From Aliikangiella maris (GTDB lineage: Bacteria > Pseudomonadota > Gammaproteobacteria > Enterobacterales > Kangiellaceae), in contig NZ_JBFDAH010000001.1 of the NCBI RefSeq assembly GCF_040719265.1, positions 412,220 to 476,219 of the forward strand: DNA of 64,000 nucleotides, in the 5' to 3' direction. The notes beneath the pieces are model-generated. The model had not been told where the DNA came from. It worked only from the letters and a program-made list of their open reading frames with translations, and did not search any database. Shown in pieces: positions 54,018 to 63,890 of this stretch; the first letter of the stretch is position 1, and each line of letters opens with the position of its first letter. The position numbers and the translations under genes were made by a program.

Positions 54018-55625
54018 TTACATTCTAAAAACACCAAATTGGGTTTTTTCAACAGGCGCATTCAGACTGGCTGATAAGCCTAAACCCAATACTTGACGTG
54101 TATCGGCTGGATCAATTATGCCATCATCCCAGAGTCTGGCGCTGGCGTAGTAGGGATGACCCTGCGTTTCATACATTGCTTGAATCGGTTTTTTAAATTC
54201 AGCTTCTTCTTCGGCAGACCATTGCACACCTTGTCGATCAAAGTTGTCTCGTTTTACCTGAGCTAAAACATTGGCTGCTTGTTCGCCACCCATGACAGAA
54301 ATACGGGCGTTGGGCCACATCCATAAAAAGCGGGGACTATAAGCTCGGCCACACATGCCGTAATTACCGGCACCAAAGCTGCCACCAATAATGACAGTAA
54401 ATTTTGGAACTTTTGCACAAGCTACTGCGGTAACCATTTTTGCACCGTTTTTAGCAATGCCCGAATTTTCGTATTTTCGACCGACCATAAAGCCCGTGAT
54501 ATTTTGCAGAAACACTAGCGGAATATTTCGTTGACAGCAAAGCTCAATAAAATGCGCGCCCTTGAGCGCAGATTCTGAAAATAAAATACCATTGTTCGCA
54601 ATGATACCCACTGGGTAGCCCCATATTTTGGCAAATCCGCACACCAGTGTATTTCCATATAAAGGTTTAAACTCGTCAAATTCGCTGGCGTCAACGATGC
54701 GTGCAATAATTTCACGAATATCAAATGGTTTTTTCGAATCTTTGGGAATTACACCGTAAATTTCTTCGATGGGGTAATGAGGCTCAACCGGTTTTTCAAT
54801 TTTCCAGTGCTGGTACTTTTGTTTATTTAAATGTGAAATGATGTCGCGGGTCAATGCCAGTGCATGACGATCATCCTGGGCATAGTGATCGGTTACCCCA
54901 GAAGTTTTACAGTGAACATCTGCGCCACCTAAGTCTTCCGCCGTTACTTCTTCTCCTGTTGCTGCTTTGACTAATGGCGGCCCGCCGAGAAAGATTGTGC
55001 CCTGATTTTTTACGATGATACTTTCATCCGCCATTGCGGGGACATAGGCACCGCCTGCGGTACAACTGCCCATGACAACTGCGATCTGTGGTATGCCTTT
55101 AGCTGATAAATTAGCTTGATTAAAAAATATGCGGCCAAAATGATCGCGGTCCGGAAATACCTGATCCTGTTGCGGTAAATTGGCGCCGCCTGAGTCAACC
55201 AGATAGACACAAGGCAAGTGATTTTGCTCGGCAATTTCTTGTGCTCTTAAATGTTTTTTTACCGTTTCTGGAAAGTAGGTACCACCCTTAACGGTCGCAT
55301 CATTGGCAACGATAACGCATTCTTGACCATTGATTAGTCCAATTCCGGTAATAATGCCGGCCGCTGGTACTTGGTTTTCATACATGCTATAAGCAGCAAA
55401 TTGAGATAGCTCCATAAACGGAGAGCCAATATCAAGTAGTTGTCTGACTCTTTCGCGTGGTAGCAACTTTCCGCGATTGGTATGTTTGTCCTGTTTTTCT
55501 TTGCCGCCGCCTTGGGCGATAGTTTGCATTTTATCTCGTACATCATCGATAAGTGATTGCATGAATTCCGTATTAGCGACGAATTCCTGGCTACGGGTAT
55601 TTAATTTACTTTTGATAATTGGCAT
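54018..55625 (-). CDS. liuB: Methylcrotonoyl-CoA carboxylase, carboxyltransferase beta subunit
   Basis: Carboxyltransferase subunit of MCC, 535 residues. Seen are GGKEKQDKHTNRGKLLPRERV, VANDATVKGGTYFPETVKKH in part, LVDSGGANLPQQDQVFPD, and the C-terminal FTVIIGGSFGAGNYGMCGRAY. The length and the CGRAYSPRFLWMWPNA region are typical for MCC rather than propionyl-CoA carboxylase. liuC follows by 47 bp. Confidence 0.95.
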   Translation of the reverse strand: MPIIKSKLNTRSQEFVANTEFMQSLIDDVRDKMQTIAQGGGKEKQDKHTNRGKLLPRERVRQLLDIGSPFMELSQFAAYSMYENQVPAAGIITGIGLINGQECVIVANDATVKGGTYFPETVKKHLRAQEIAEQNHLPCVYLVDSGGANLPQQDQVFPDRDHFGRIFFNQANLSAKGIPQIAVVMGSCTAGGAYVPAMADESIIVKNQGTIFLGGPPLVKAATGEEVTAEDLGGADVHCKTSGVTDHYAQDDRHALALTRDIISHLNKQKYQHWKIEKPVEPHYPIEEIYGVIPKDSKKPFDIREIIARIVDASEFDEFKPLYGNTLVCGFAKIWGYPVGIIANNGILFSESALKGAHFIELCCQRNIPLVFLQNITGFMVGRKYENSGIAKNGAKMVTAVACAKVPKFTVIIGGSFGAGNYGMCGRAYSPRFLWMWPNARISVMGGEQAANVLAQVKRDNFDRQGVQWSAEEEAEFKKPIQAMYETQGHPYYASARLWDDGIIDPADTRQVLGLGLSASLNAPVEKTQFGVFRM

Positions 55626-55806
55626 TCAGATTTCCGATTATTAACAAAGTTATTCGATTTGACTTGCGTTTTTATCGTATTAGTTAAAAGGTTAAATGAG
55701 CATTTGCCTTAATTTTTGCTAATGCTCTCGTAATATCAATTTAAATTGTTTCGTTTCGTTCGATTTTAAATTTCGCTATTTTAAATTACATGAGATTAAA
55801 TTAAGG

Positions 55807-56943
55807 TCATGTATTAATTAATGAGCGCCCGATCACCAATTTTTGTACTTCACTGGTGCCTTCATAGATTTGGCAAACGCGAACATCGCGATAGTACCTT
55901 TCAACAGGAAAATCATTTAAATATCCATACCCACCAAAAATTTGAATCGCATCAGAGCAGATTTTTTCAGCTGCCTCAGATGCAAACAGTTTTGCCATTG
56001 AAGCTTCTTTTAAGCAAGGATTACCCATGTCTTTATGCAGTGCGGCTCGATGAACCATAAGTCGCGCCGCATCAAGTTGAGTCGCCATGTCAGCTAATTT
56101 AAAGCTAATTGCCTGGTGCTGGTGAAGCGATTTACCAAATGCGGTTCGTTCTTGCGTATATTGTACTGCCGCATCAAGTGCCGCTCTCGCAATACCAACA
56201 CATTGGGCAGCAATTCCAATACGGCCACCTTCGAGCCCAGATAGCGCAATTTTATATCCTTGACCTTCTTCACCCAGTAAATTCTCCCTGGGAATTCGAC
56301 AATCTTCAAAAAGAATTTGTGCTGTGTCAGAGGCATGTTGGCCCATTTTATTTTCGACATTAGCAACAATGTAACCGGGAGTTTCGGTTGGTACAATGAA
56401 AGCCGAAATACCTTTTTTACCTGCACTGGCATCGGTAACGGCAAAAACAATCGCTGTATCTGCATTTTTACCTGATGTAATAAATTGTTTTACTCCATTA
56501 ATTACGTAGCTGTCGCCATCTAGTACTGCTTTGGTTTTCAGATCAGCAGCGTCAGAACCTGCGTGGGGTTCACTTAAACAAAAAGCAGCTAAATGTTCAC
56601 CGGTGGCTAGAGGTTTTAAATATTTTTCCTTTTGTGCATCTGAACCAAAATTAAGAATTGGCATACAACCAACAGAATTGGTTACACTGATAATCGTTGA
56701 ACAAGCGGCATCGCCAGCAGCAATTTCTTCAAGCACTAAGGCTGCTGAAAAATAGCCGATGTCGCAACCGTGCCATTTTTCAGGAACAAGCATACCAAAA
56801 AAGCCCAACTCTCCGAGACCTTTGAGGGCTTCCGCAGGAAAAGTTTTATTGCGATCCCAGTCCGCTGAAAATGGGGCAATTTTTTCTTGCACGTACTGGC
56901 GTGCGGCTTCTTGTATCATAGATTGTTCTTCGGTCAGAAACAT
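55807..56943 (-). CDS. Acyl-CoA dehydrogenase, probably short/branched-chain
   Basis: FAD-dependent acyl-CoA dehydrogenase. The catalytic Glu is in CQIYEGTSEVQKLVIGR near the C-terminus, the arrangement of short-chain, 2-methylbutyryl- and isobutyryl-CoA dehydrogenases, unlike the isovaleryl enzyme nearby. Other marks: CLSEPHAGSDAADLKTKA (partial) and FGGYGYLNDFPVERYYRD. The frame opens with TTG at 56964, but the ATG at 56943 has GAAGAG about 10 bases upstream and gives a usual start (MFLTEEQ). Likely to serve isoleucine, valine or short-chain fatty acid breakdown. Confidence 0.88.
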   Translation of the reverse strand: MFLTEEQSMIQEAARQYVQEKIAPFSADWDRNKTFPAEALKGLGELGFFGMLVPEKWHGCDIGYFSAALVLEEIAAGDAACSTIISVTNSVGCMPILNFGSDAQKEKYLKPLATGEHLAAFCLSEPHAGSDAADLKTKAVLDGDSYVINGVKQFITSGKNADTAIVFAVTDASAGKKGISAFIVPTETPGYIVANVENKMGQHASDTAQILFEDCRIPRENLLGEEGQGYKIALSGLEGGRIGIAAQCVGIARAALDAAVQYTQERTAFGKSLHQHQAISFKLADMATQLDAARLMVHRAALHKDMGNPCLKEASMAKLFASEAAEKICSDAIQIFGGYGYLNDFPVERYYRDVRVCQIYEGTSEVQKLVIGRSLINT

Positions 56944-57195
56944 GGCAAATTTCTCTTCAATCAATTAATTTGATGATTTTGGGTAGTAGTATCTGATTAT
57001 TATGGGAAATCACGTAAAAATAAACGTTTAATTATTTTAAAAGTTTATTGCTATATCGGCATAGTTGAGTGATTGGTCTTGCCAGTTATCCTATGAGAGC
57101 GTAACTGGCGTTAGGTTAGGGGATTATTCAACAACATTTAAACTCAGTGAGAGCAAACAATTTAAATAGCAAATAATCGCCCCGAGCTCTTGTGA

Positions 57196-58380
57196 TTAAT
57201 CAACCAATTCAATAGCCATCGCGGTTGCCTCTCCACCACCGATGCAGAGTGACGCAACGCCTTTCTTTTTGCCGTATTTTTGTAGTGCAGCAATAAGGGT
57301 TACCAGAATTCTTGTGCCACTGGTTCCAATTGGATGACCTAGCGCACACGCACCTCCATGAATATTGACTTTTTCCGAATCAAGATTTAGATCTTTAATT
57401 GCTGCCATAGCAACAACGGCAAAAGCTTCGTTAATTTCATACAAATCAACATCGGTGGTGTTCCAGTTAACTTTGGCGAGTAAATCTTTTACGGCGGTAA
57501 CAGGCGCAATAGTAAACTCACTGGGTTTACGTGAATGGGTTGTGTGGCCGATTATTTTTGCCAATGGCTTTAACCCGCGACGCTGTGCTTCGGATTGACG
57601 CATAAGAACGACTGCTGCGGCACCATCAGATATTGAACTTGCATTTGCGGCAGTTACGGTACCATCTTTTTTGAAAGCAGGGCGTAACGATGGAATTTTT
57701 TCCGGGCGTGCTTTTAGTGGTTGTTCGTCATGCTCAACCAGCGTTTCACCTTTACGACTTTTGACAGTAATAGGCGTTATTTCACCGGCAAATGAGCCAT
57801 TTTCGATGGCTGTTTTGGCACGGCTTAGTGAGGTAATCGCGTATTCATCTTGTTGTTCACGACTAAATTGATAGCGTTCGGCACAATCTTCGGCAAAGAC
57901 GCCCATTGCCAGACCTTCATAAGCATCTTCAAGGCCATCAAATGCCATATGATCAAGAACTTTGTTGTGTCCAAAACGATATCCTGCGCGTGCATTGGGT
58001 AGCATATGTGGTGCGTTACTCATACTTTCCATTCCACCTGCGACCATTACTTGATTCGTGCCGGCAGTCAGTAAATCATTGGCTAACATGACCGATTTCA
58101 TACCTGATCCACATACTTTATTAATCGTGGTACAGCCGGCCGATAATGGTAAGCCTGCGCCAATGGAAGCCTGTCTGGCTGGTGCCTGGCCGAGTGCTGC
58201 GGGTAATACACACCCCATAATCACTTCGTCAATTTCTTCGCTCGAAACACCAGACCTTTCAACCGCGGCCTGGATTGCTGCTGAACCTAATTCAGTCGAC
58301 TTAAGTGAAGATAATTCTCCCATAAATCCACCCATTGGCGTGCGAGCCATTCCAACAATTACAATTGGATCCTGTGACAT
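57196..58380 (-). CDS. Acetyl-CoA C-acetyltransferase (thiolase)
   Basis: Type II thiolase, 394 residues. The nucleophilic Cys is in TTINKVCGSGMKSVMLA (about residue 89), the His in GGACALGHPIGTSG, and the second Cys in ASLCIGGGEA. In this cluster it would split the acetoacetyl-CoA formed by ScoAB into two acetyl-CoA, completing leucine oxidation. A beta-ketothiolase with wider specificity (for example in isoleucine breakdown) cannot be excluded. Confidence 0.92.
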   Translation of the reverse strand: MSQDPIVIVGMARTPMGGFMGELSSLKSTELGSAAIQAAVERSGVSSEEIDEVIMGCVLPAALGQAPARQASIGAGLPLSAGCTTINKVCGSGMKSVMLANDLLTAGTNQVMVAGGMESMSNAPHMLPNARAGYRFGHNKVLDHMAFDGLEDAYEGLAMGVFAEDCAERYQFSREQQDEYAITSLSRAKTAIENGSFAGEITPITVKSRKGETLVEHDEQPLKARPEKIPSLRPAFKKDGTVTAANASSISDGAAAVVLMRQSEAQRRGLKPLAKIIGHTTHSRKPSEFTIAPVTAVKDLLAKVNWNTTDVDLYEINEAFAVVAMAAIKDLNLDSEKVNIHGGACALGHPIGTSGTRILVTLIAALQKYGKKKGVASLCIGGGEATAMAIELVD

Positions 58381-58553
58381 TGCTATAACCTCTATAATTT
58401 GTACGATTTTAATAAGAATACTTGTCCAATAGTATACTGCTTTTCGCGTTTTTAGCCTGTTTCAAGAATAAGATTAACATGTTCAAAGCCAAAAAGTACC
58501 TGATATTTTACTTTAATAAAAAACTTTAAGGCTTTGATAATTAAGAATAATAA

Positions 58554-59714
58554 CTAAGCAGTTTCTTTGAACAATTCGCGTCCGATCAGCATTCTTCGTA
58601 TTTCTGATGTGCCAGCGCCAATTTCGTATAGTTTTGCATCCCTTAACAAGCGTCCAGTAGGAAATTCGTTGATGTAACCATTACCGCCAAGACATTGAAT
58701 GGCATCCAGAGCCATTTGAGTTGCGCTTTCAGCTGAATATAAGATAGCTGCAGCGGCATCTTTTCGAGTGGTTTCACCACGATCGGCTGCCTGAGCAACA
58801 TTATAAACGTAGGATTTGCTAGCCATTAGCGTGGTGTACATATCTGCTAATTTGCCTTGCATCAATTGGAATTCTCCAATTGGTTTACCAAACTGGGTAC
58901 GTTCATGTACATAGGGGAGTGCGACATCTAGACAAGCTTGCATGATACCAAGCGGCGCACCTGAAAGAACGATACGTTCAAAATCAAGCCCACTCATTAA
59001 TACGGCAACGCCTCTGTTAAGTTCGCCCAAGATGTTTTCTTTTGGTACTTTGCAGTCTTCAAATACTAATTCACAAGTATTTGAACCACGCATACCTAGC
59101 TTATCAAGTTTTTGGGCGGTTGAAAAACCCTCGAATCCTTTCTCAATGATAAATGCGGTAATACCTTTAGAACCTGCGCTAGGATCTGTTTTTGCGTAAA
59201 CGATTAGGACATTGGCATCGGGGCCATTGGTAATCCACATTTTATTTCCATTAAGCAAATAATGATCACCTTTATCTTCTGCTTTGAGTTTTAAGCTAAC
59301 AACATCAGAACCTGCGCCTGGTTCACTCATTGCAAGAGCACCAACATGCTCACCGGAGCATAATTTAGGGAGATATTTTTGTTTTTGTTCTTCGGTGGCA
59401 TTTTTACGTAGCTGGTTCAAACACAGATTTGAATGCGCACCGTAACTTAAGCCAACACTGGCGGAGTGGCGACTGATTTCTTCTATTGCAATAACATGCT
59501 CTAGATAACCTAAACCTGATCCGCCGTATTGTTCTTCTACAGTCATTCCTAGTAACCCAAGCTCTCCCATCTTTTGCCACAGATGATTAGGAAATTCATT
59601 TTCCTGATCGATTTGTGCTGCAATAGGTGCGAGTTCTTTGGCCGCAAATGCGCTGACTGTATCGCGAATCATGTCAGCGGTTTCGCCAAGATTAAAGTTA
59701 AGGCCTGTATACAT
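58554..59714 (-). CDS. liuA: Isovaleryl-CoA dehydrogenase
   Basis: FAD enzyme oxidising isovaleryl-CoA to 3-methylcrotonyl-CoA. The isovaleryl-CoA type is shown by the catalytic Glu being in GLDFERIVLSGAPLGIMQA (the human IVD Glu254 position) while the usual C-terminal Glu is replaced in YEIGAGTSEIRRMLIGR. 386 residues. The gene starts 9 bp after liuR. Confidence 0.95.
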   Translation of the reverse strand: MYTGLNFNLGETADMIRDTVSAFAAKELAPIAAQIDQENEFPNHLWQKMGELGLLGMTVEEQYGGSGLGYLEHVIAIEEISRHSASVGLSYGAHSNLCLNQLRKNATEEQKQKYLPKLCSGEHVGALAMSEPGAGSDVVSLKLKAEDKGDHYLLNGNKMWITNGPDANVLIVYAKTDPSAGSKGITAFIIEKGFEGFSTAQKLDKLGMRGSNTCELVFEDCKVPKENILGELNRGVAVLMSGLDFERIVLSGAPLGIMQACLDVALPYVHERTQFGKPIGEFQLMQGKLADMYTTLMASKSYVYNVAQAADRGETTRKDAAAAILYSAESATQMALDAIQCLGGNGYINEFPTGRLLRDAKLYEIGAGTSEIRRMLIGRELFKETA

Positions 59715-59723
59715 GGTTTTCCT

Positions 59724-60095
59724 CTAGTTTTGTTTAATTCGAAGCTCGAGTCGGTCGAGTTCCCACAACATTGTTTTTATATCTTCTTGTTGTTGGTAAA
59801 GGGCTTCACGTCTTTCAGCAAGTTTGGTAACCAAAAATTCCATTTGTTTTTCCTCGCCGCTGGGCAGGTCATAAATTGAGAAAATTTCACGAATTTCCGC
59901 TAAAGAAAACCCGATCCTTTTCCCACGCAGTATCAATTGCAAACGAACATGATCACCCTTGTGATAGATCCGCTGGGTGCCTTCTCGTGTAGGTGAAAGT
60001 AATCGCTCATCCTCATAATGTCGGATTGAACGAGGTGTTATACCGAACTCTTTAGAAAGTTCACTGATTGTGTAGGTCATATCTTTATCATTCAT
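59724..60095 (-). CDS. liuR: LiuR, MerR-family regulator of branched-chain catabolism
   Basis: A 123-residue MerR-type regulator: the HTH is ISELSKEFGITPRSIRHYED (residues 8-27) followed by the second wing region and a dimerisation coiled coil. There is no C-terminal metal-binding cysteine set, so it does not look like a metal sensor. Its place directly before liuA defines it as LiuR. A palindrome in its promoter is the likely operator. Confidence 0.9.
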   Translation of the reverse strand: MNDKDMTYTISELSKEFGITPRSIRHYEDERLLSPTREGTQRIYHKGDHVRLQLILRGKRIGFSLAEIREIFSIYDLPSGEEKQMEFLVTKLAERREALYQQQEDIKTMLWELDRLELRIKQN

Positions 60096-60423
60096 AGCGG
60101 TCGGAATTATATGTTAACATTAACGTAAACGTAAATACTATAATCTAGATATTTGATGAGGTAAGACCAGAATAAAGTAAAGTTAATAGTTCGGTATAAG
60201 TTTTAGAATAAAATTAAATAATGAAAAATATATTAAATAGTTATTTAATTACGATTTAAACAGAATGTTGTGACGTTACGTATTTTTGAATCTTTATCAG
60301 ATTGTGAAGGCGATATGACAAATTTTGCGATATCGCCAATGCAATATAATGAAAACGTCAAGCTGCGTCACTTAGAGAGAAGCGATGTTATATCTTTTGT
60401 GCGCAAAGGTTATTCAAATGGTT
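60096..60423. other. 328-bp region between liuR and a small secreted protein gene
   Basis: Apart from the liuR promoter and palindrome at its left end I see no gene, terminator or repeat in this AT-rich stretch. Confidence 0.55.
60106..60135 (-). promoter_or_regulatory. liuR-liuA promoter with probable LiuR operator
   Basis: TTAACGT-AA-ACGTAAA (60120-60135) is a near-perfect palindrome, one mismatch from TTTACGT-N2-ACGTAAA, which agrees with what is known of LiuR sites in gammaproteobacteria. On the minus strand TTTACG (60135-60130) and TATAAT (60111-60106) are 18 bp apart, so the operator covers the -35, as usual for MerR-type control. Confidence 0.75.
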
Positions 60424-60840
60424 TTATTGACGTGAAATGATCTGAAGAATAGGGTATTTATTTAATCCAAAGCTGATTGTTACTGATATGACCTCCTGGG
60501 CTTTAAAGTCTTGTTCATTCATTATTGGATGTCTGCGTGCACCATTGGCAAACAAGGCCATAAGATGTTTTCTTGTTAACATTCGTCGTCCAGCCGCATT
60601 ATTTTTAATCGTTAAGGTCGCCCATCTTTCCCCAACTTCATTACTCATAAAAAGGCTGTGCAAAATAATAAAGTCACTTTGATCGGGATAGCTTTTGTCA
60701 TCATTAGGAAATTGAAATAATTCACTGCCTTGAATACTTTTATCGATAAATAAAGTTTCTGACTGTTCTCTGGCGTTCACATTAGTGATGATTAACCCAG
60801 TCAATATTATTAAGCTATTAATAATAATTTTTAGAGGCAT
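60424..60840 (-). CDS. Small exported protein of unknown function
   Basis: A 138-residue protein with a signal peptide (about residues 1-23, ending NVNA) and a mature part of some 115 residues with no cysteine, so no disulfides. Segments such as RWATLTIKNNAAGRRMLTRKHL and SVTISFGLNKYPILQIISR look beta-rich. I do not recognise it. It stands alone between liuR and the MATE gene. Confidence 0.6.
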   Translation of the reverse strand: MPLKIIINSLIILTGLIITNVNAREQSETLFIDKSIQGSELFQFPNDDKSYPDQSDFIILHSLFMSNEVGERWATLTIKNNAAGRRMLTRKHLMALFANGARRHPIMNEQDFKAQEVISVTISFGLNKYPILQIISRQ

Positions 60841-61035
60841 ACACTTGCTCCAGATAGTTGACTAGATTGGTTTGATAAGTGAAAGTGTTAATCATTATGC
60901 TAAGCGTAACTGAATTTAAGATGAATAGCTTGATGATTATTGACAAATAAAAGTGATAATACTGCGCACTAATTGGTCAACTAGTACACAGTATTTTGTT
61001 AAATAGAAAGTGAATGTTTAATTTAAGTATTTGCT

Positions 61036-62451
61036 TTAAACTGTTTTGAGTTTCCATTTTCCTTGGCGAAAAATGATAATCCCTACTAAAGCAATAATAC
61101 TTTCAGAAATGGTAATTGCCAGAAATACACCGGTTGGACCTAATTCAAAATACTTAGCCAATGCATAAGCCAACGGAATCTGAAATAACCAATAGCAAAA
61201 AAAATTAATTTTGCTCGGGGTAAGGGTATCACCAGCACCGTTAAATGCCTGCACCAGTACCATGCCTAAACCATAAAATCCAAAGCCTAAGCCTATAAAG
61301 CGTAAGCATTCAACGCCATACTGAATAACCGCGACATCAGTTGAAAATAAACCAATGATTTGAGGTGCCAAAGAGAGAAAGATAATCGCTACAGTAACCA
61401 TAAATATGACGTTATATTTAGCGATTCGCCAAACTGACTTTTCGGCACGGGAGGCCAGTCCCGCTCCTAGATTTTGGCCTACCAATGTTGCAACAGCGTT
61501 GCTCATACCCCAGGCAGGTAAAATCGTAAACATTATGACTCGAATTGCTATCGTATAGCCAGCCACGGCATCACTGCCGTAAGTTGAAACTATTCTGACT
61601 AACCAAACCCAGCTGGCTGTTGCAATGAAAAACTGTAAAATACCACCAACTGACAACTTAAGTAATTGTTGGATTGTGTTTAAGTGAGGTTTTAAGTGTG
61701 ATAGATTTAATTGGATTCGATTTTTAAATCCGAATAAATGATAAAGCTGATATAAAACACCAACGCCACGGCCAATATTAGTTGCCACTGCAGCACCTTC
61801 AATTCCCATTTCGGGAAAAATTCCAATGCCAAATATTAATAGCGGATCAAGAATAATATTAATTGAGTTGGCTATCCATAGTGAACGCATTGCAATAGTT
61901 GCATCGCCTGCGCCACGAAAAATAGCGCTGATTAAAAATAAATACAGAATTGTTGTAGAGCCACCCAGCATAATTCGGGTGTAAGAGTAGCCTTGTTCAA
62001 TAACATCAAAACTGGCTCCCATAAAGCGCAGAATGTCTTTTGCGTAAATAAAACCTGGAATGCCTATTAGTAGACCAAAAAACAAGCCAATGATGAGTGT
62101 TTGACCCGCAACCGAAAAGGCTTTTTCATTTGATTTTTCGCCAAAGCGGCGAGCAATTGTTGCGGTTACCGCCATACTTAAACCAATAGCCACCGCATAT
62201 AACAATGTAATAACCGCTTCTGTTAAACCAACAATTGATACTGCTTCAGCACCTAAAAATGAAACAAAAAAGATGTCAGTAACAGCAAAAACTGACTCCA
62301 TTGCCATTTCTAATATCATCGGAATGGCTAATAAGAAAGCGGCATGGCCAATTGAGCCTTGGGTGTAATCCCGTTGATGATTATCTTTCAACGATAATTT
62401 AAATAATTGCCACAAGCTGTAGTTTTGTGGCTGAGTTTGATGTGTCGTCAT
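61036..62451 (-). CDS. MATE family efflux transporter
   Basis: Inner-membrane cation-coupled multidrug or metabolite exporter of the MATE family, 471 residues with 12 hydrophobic segments. MILEMAMESVFAVTDIFFVSFLGAEAVSIVGL in pieces near residues 35-70 and the repeated half at 270-420 show the family. The NorM and DinF branches cannot be separated by eye. A perfect 10-bp dyad lies 24 bp upstream of its start. Confidence 0.88.
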   Translation of the reverse strand: MTTHQTQPQNYSLWQLFKLSLKDNHQRDYTQGSIGHAAFLLAIPMILEMAMESVFAVTDIFFVSFLGAEAVSIVGLTEAVITLLYAVAIGLSMAVTATIARRFGEKSNEKAFSVAGQTLIIGLFFGLLIGIPGFIYAKDILRFMGASFDVIEQGYSYTRIMLGGSTTILYLFLISAIFRGAGDATIAMRSLWIANSINIILDPLLIFGIGIFPEMGIEGAAVATNIGRGVGVLYQLYHLFGFKNRIQLNLSHLKPHLNTIQQLLKLSVGGILQFFIATASWVWLVRIVSTYGSDAVAGYTIAIRVIMFTILPAWGMSNAVATLVGQNLGAGLASRAEKSVWRIAKYNVIFMVTVAIIFLSLAPQIIGLFSTDVAVIQYGVECLRFIGLGFGFYGLGMVLVQAFNGAGDTLTPSKINFFCYWLFQIPLAYALAKYFELGPTGVFLAITISESIIALVGIIIFRQGKWKLKTV

Positions 62452-63132
62452 ATGTATTTCCGTTATATAACTTTCTGAAACTAAAATTACCTTGCGTATT
62501 TAGTTTCAGATAATAGAATTTTGATGAACAGGCAAATTCCTGTGAGCATGCGCAAATATTTGCTGGAGTTTCAGACAAACATAAAACGCGGAATTAATGC
62601 TATCAGTCGCTGTAGCGCAACGAATAATCAGTAATAAATGAGAGAGTTGCCTTTAGTTGGCTTGACTTTATCGAAATAAACGAGACAAGCAACAGAGCTT
62701 TACTGAAGTGTTGAGCACTATATCTGCTTGAAAAGCATTAATATCTGGTGAATTGCTCATTGTCTTAAGCTCCGGTGATAAAATATTGCAGCATTTTCCC
62801 TTCAAAATATTTGACTGTCAATAGCTAAAAGTTATTATGCCGATATAAAATTTAGGGTAAATTGCTTACCAGTTTACAGTGACGCCTGTGCCACTATTTA
62901 ATTTAAGCGTTGAAAGGCAATTTGGATGTCGTTTGTGCTAAAGGCGATTTAACTTTGGACACACTTAAGACACAGAGGCAAAATCTCAGGTGTATGGCGG
63001 CGAATTCAAATAAAACCGTGTTTGGGTTTTATCTCATTGTTATGCTGTCTATAATGACAATCTATAAAGTAAAATAAATTTGTTTAATTTATTTAGGTAT
63101 TAAATAACACATAATCAAAATCGGAGACGATA
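62452..63132. other. 681-bp divergent region between MATE gene and adk
   Basis: Contains the MATE dyad; a good plus-strand promoter TTGACT (62811) and TATTAT (62833) with 16 bp between; a hairpin GGTAA/TTACC at 62856-62870; an 8-bp dyad ATAAAACC/GGTTTTAT at 63010-63032; and a TATAAT at 63050 that likely serves adk. About 180 nt between the first promoter and the 63010 dyad may be an independent RNA or a long adk leader. No coding gene was recognised. Confidence 0.5.
62475..62509. promoter_or_regulatory. 10-bp perfect dyad upstream of the MATE gene
   Basis: CTGAAACTAA (62475-62484) and TTAGTTTCAG (62500-62509) are exact inverted copies separated by 15 bp, in the MATE leader or promoter. It may be an operator or an mRNA hairpin. 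Confidence 0.5.
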
Positions 63133-63786
63133 ATGCGTATAATCCTTCTTGGTGCGCCTGGAGCTGGTAAAGGAACTCAAGCCCAGTTTATTAAGGAAAA
63201 ATATAATATCCCACAAATTTCAACAGGGGATATGCTACGAGCCGCAGTAAATGCTGGCACACCTTTAGGTTTAAAGGCAAAAGAGGTTATGGATGCTGGT
63301 CAATTAGTTTCTGACGATATTATTATTGGGCTGGTTAAAGAGCGTGTTGCACAAGCTGATTGTGCTAATGGGTATTTACTCGATGGATTTCCGCGAACCA
63401 TTCCTCAAGCTGATGCAATGAAAGAAAATAATATTGATGTTGATTATGTTGTTGAAATTGATGTGGCTGATGCAGAAATTATCAAGCGCTTGAGTGGGCG
63501 TCGAGTTCATCCTGGCTCTGGTCGAACCTATCATGTGGTTTATAATCCACCTAAGCAAGAAGGGATAGACGATGAAACTGGCGAAGAGTTGATTCAAAGA
63601 CCTGATGATACTGAAGCGACAGTTAAAGATCGATTAGCCATATACCATCAACAAACTCGTCCTCTGGTTGATTATTATTCAAAGTGGGCGGAACAAGGTG
63701 GTGAGAAAGCGCCGCAGTATGTTACAGTTCAGGGCGTTGGTAGTTTGGAAGAAATTAAAGAAAGTATTTTAACTGCTTTAAAATAA
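63133..63786 (+). CDS. adk: Adenylate kinase
   Basis: Essential enzyme that interconverts 2 ADP with ATP and AMP. The P-loop is GAPGAGKGTQ (residues 7-16); ISTGDMLRAA and LDGFPRTIPQA form the AMP site; the long LID domain HPGSGRTYHVVYNPPK lacks the zinc cysteines, as in other gammaproteobacteria. The 217-residue length is standard. CGGAGA about 7-8 bases before the ATG serves as ribosome site. Confidence 0.97.
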   Translation: MRIILLGAPGAGKGTQAQFIKEKYNIPQISTGDMLRAAVNAGTPLGLKAKEVMDAGQLVSDDIIIGLVKERVAQADCANGYLLDGFPRTIPQADAMKENNIDVDYVVEIDVADAEIIKRLSGRRVHPGSGRTYHVVYNPPKQEGIDDETGEELIQRPDDTEATVKDRLAIYHQQTRPLVDYYSKWAEQGGEKAPQYVTVQGVGSLEEIKESILTALK

Positions 63787-63890
63787 AACGGATCTGGCGT
63801 AAAGCAAACTGCTTACTTCCATATGGCAGTTAAACCAGTGGCATTTGAGTAATTATTTAAAATGGGTTAACACTAAATTTTAGTTAACTC

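Noticed and set aside
62845..63032. 6S RNA gene
   Set aside because: Length is about right and a GGCGGC occurs near the end, but the two ends do not pair and the conserved central bubble cannot be drawn.
63800..63817. Hairpin GTAAAGCA/TGCTTAC after adk as terminator
   Set aside because: Imperfect stem and no T-run.
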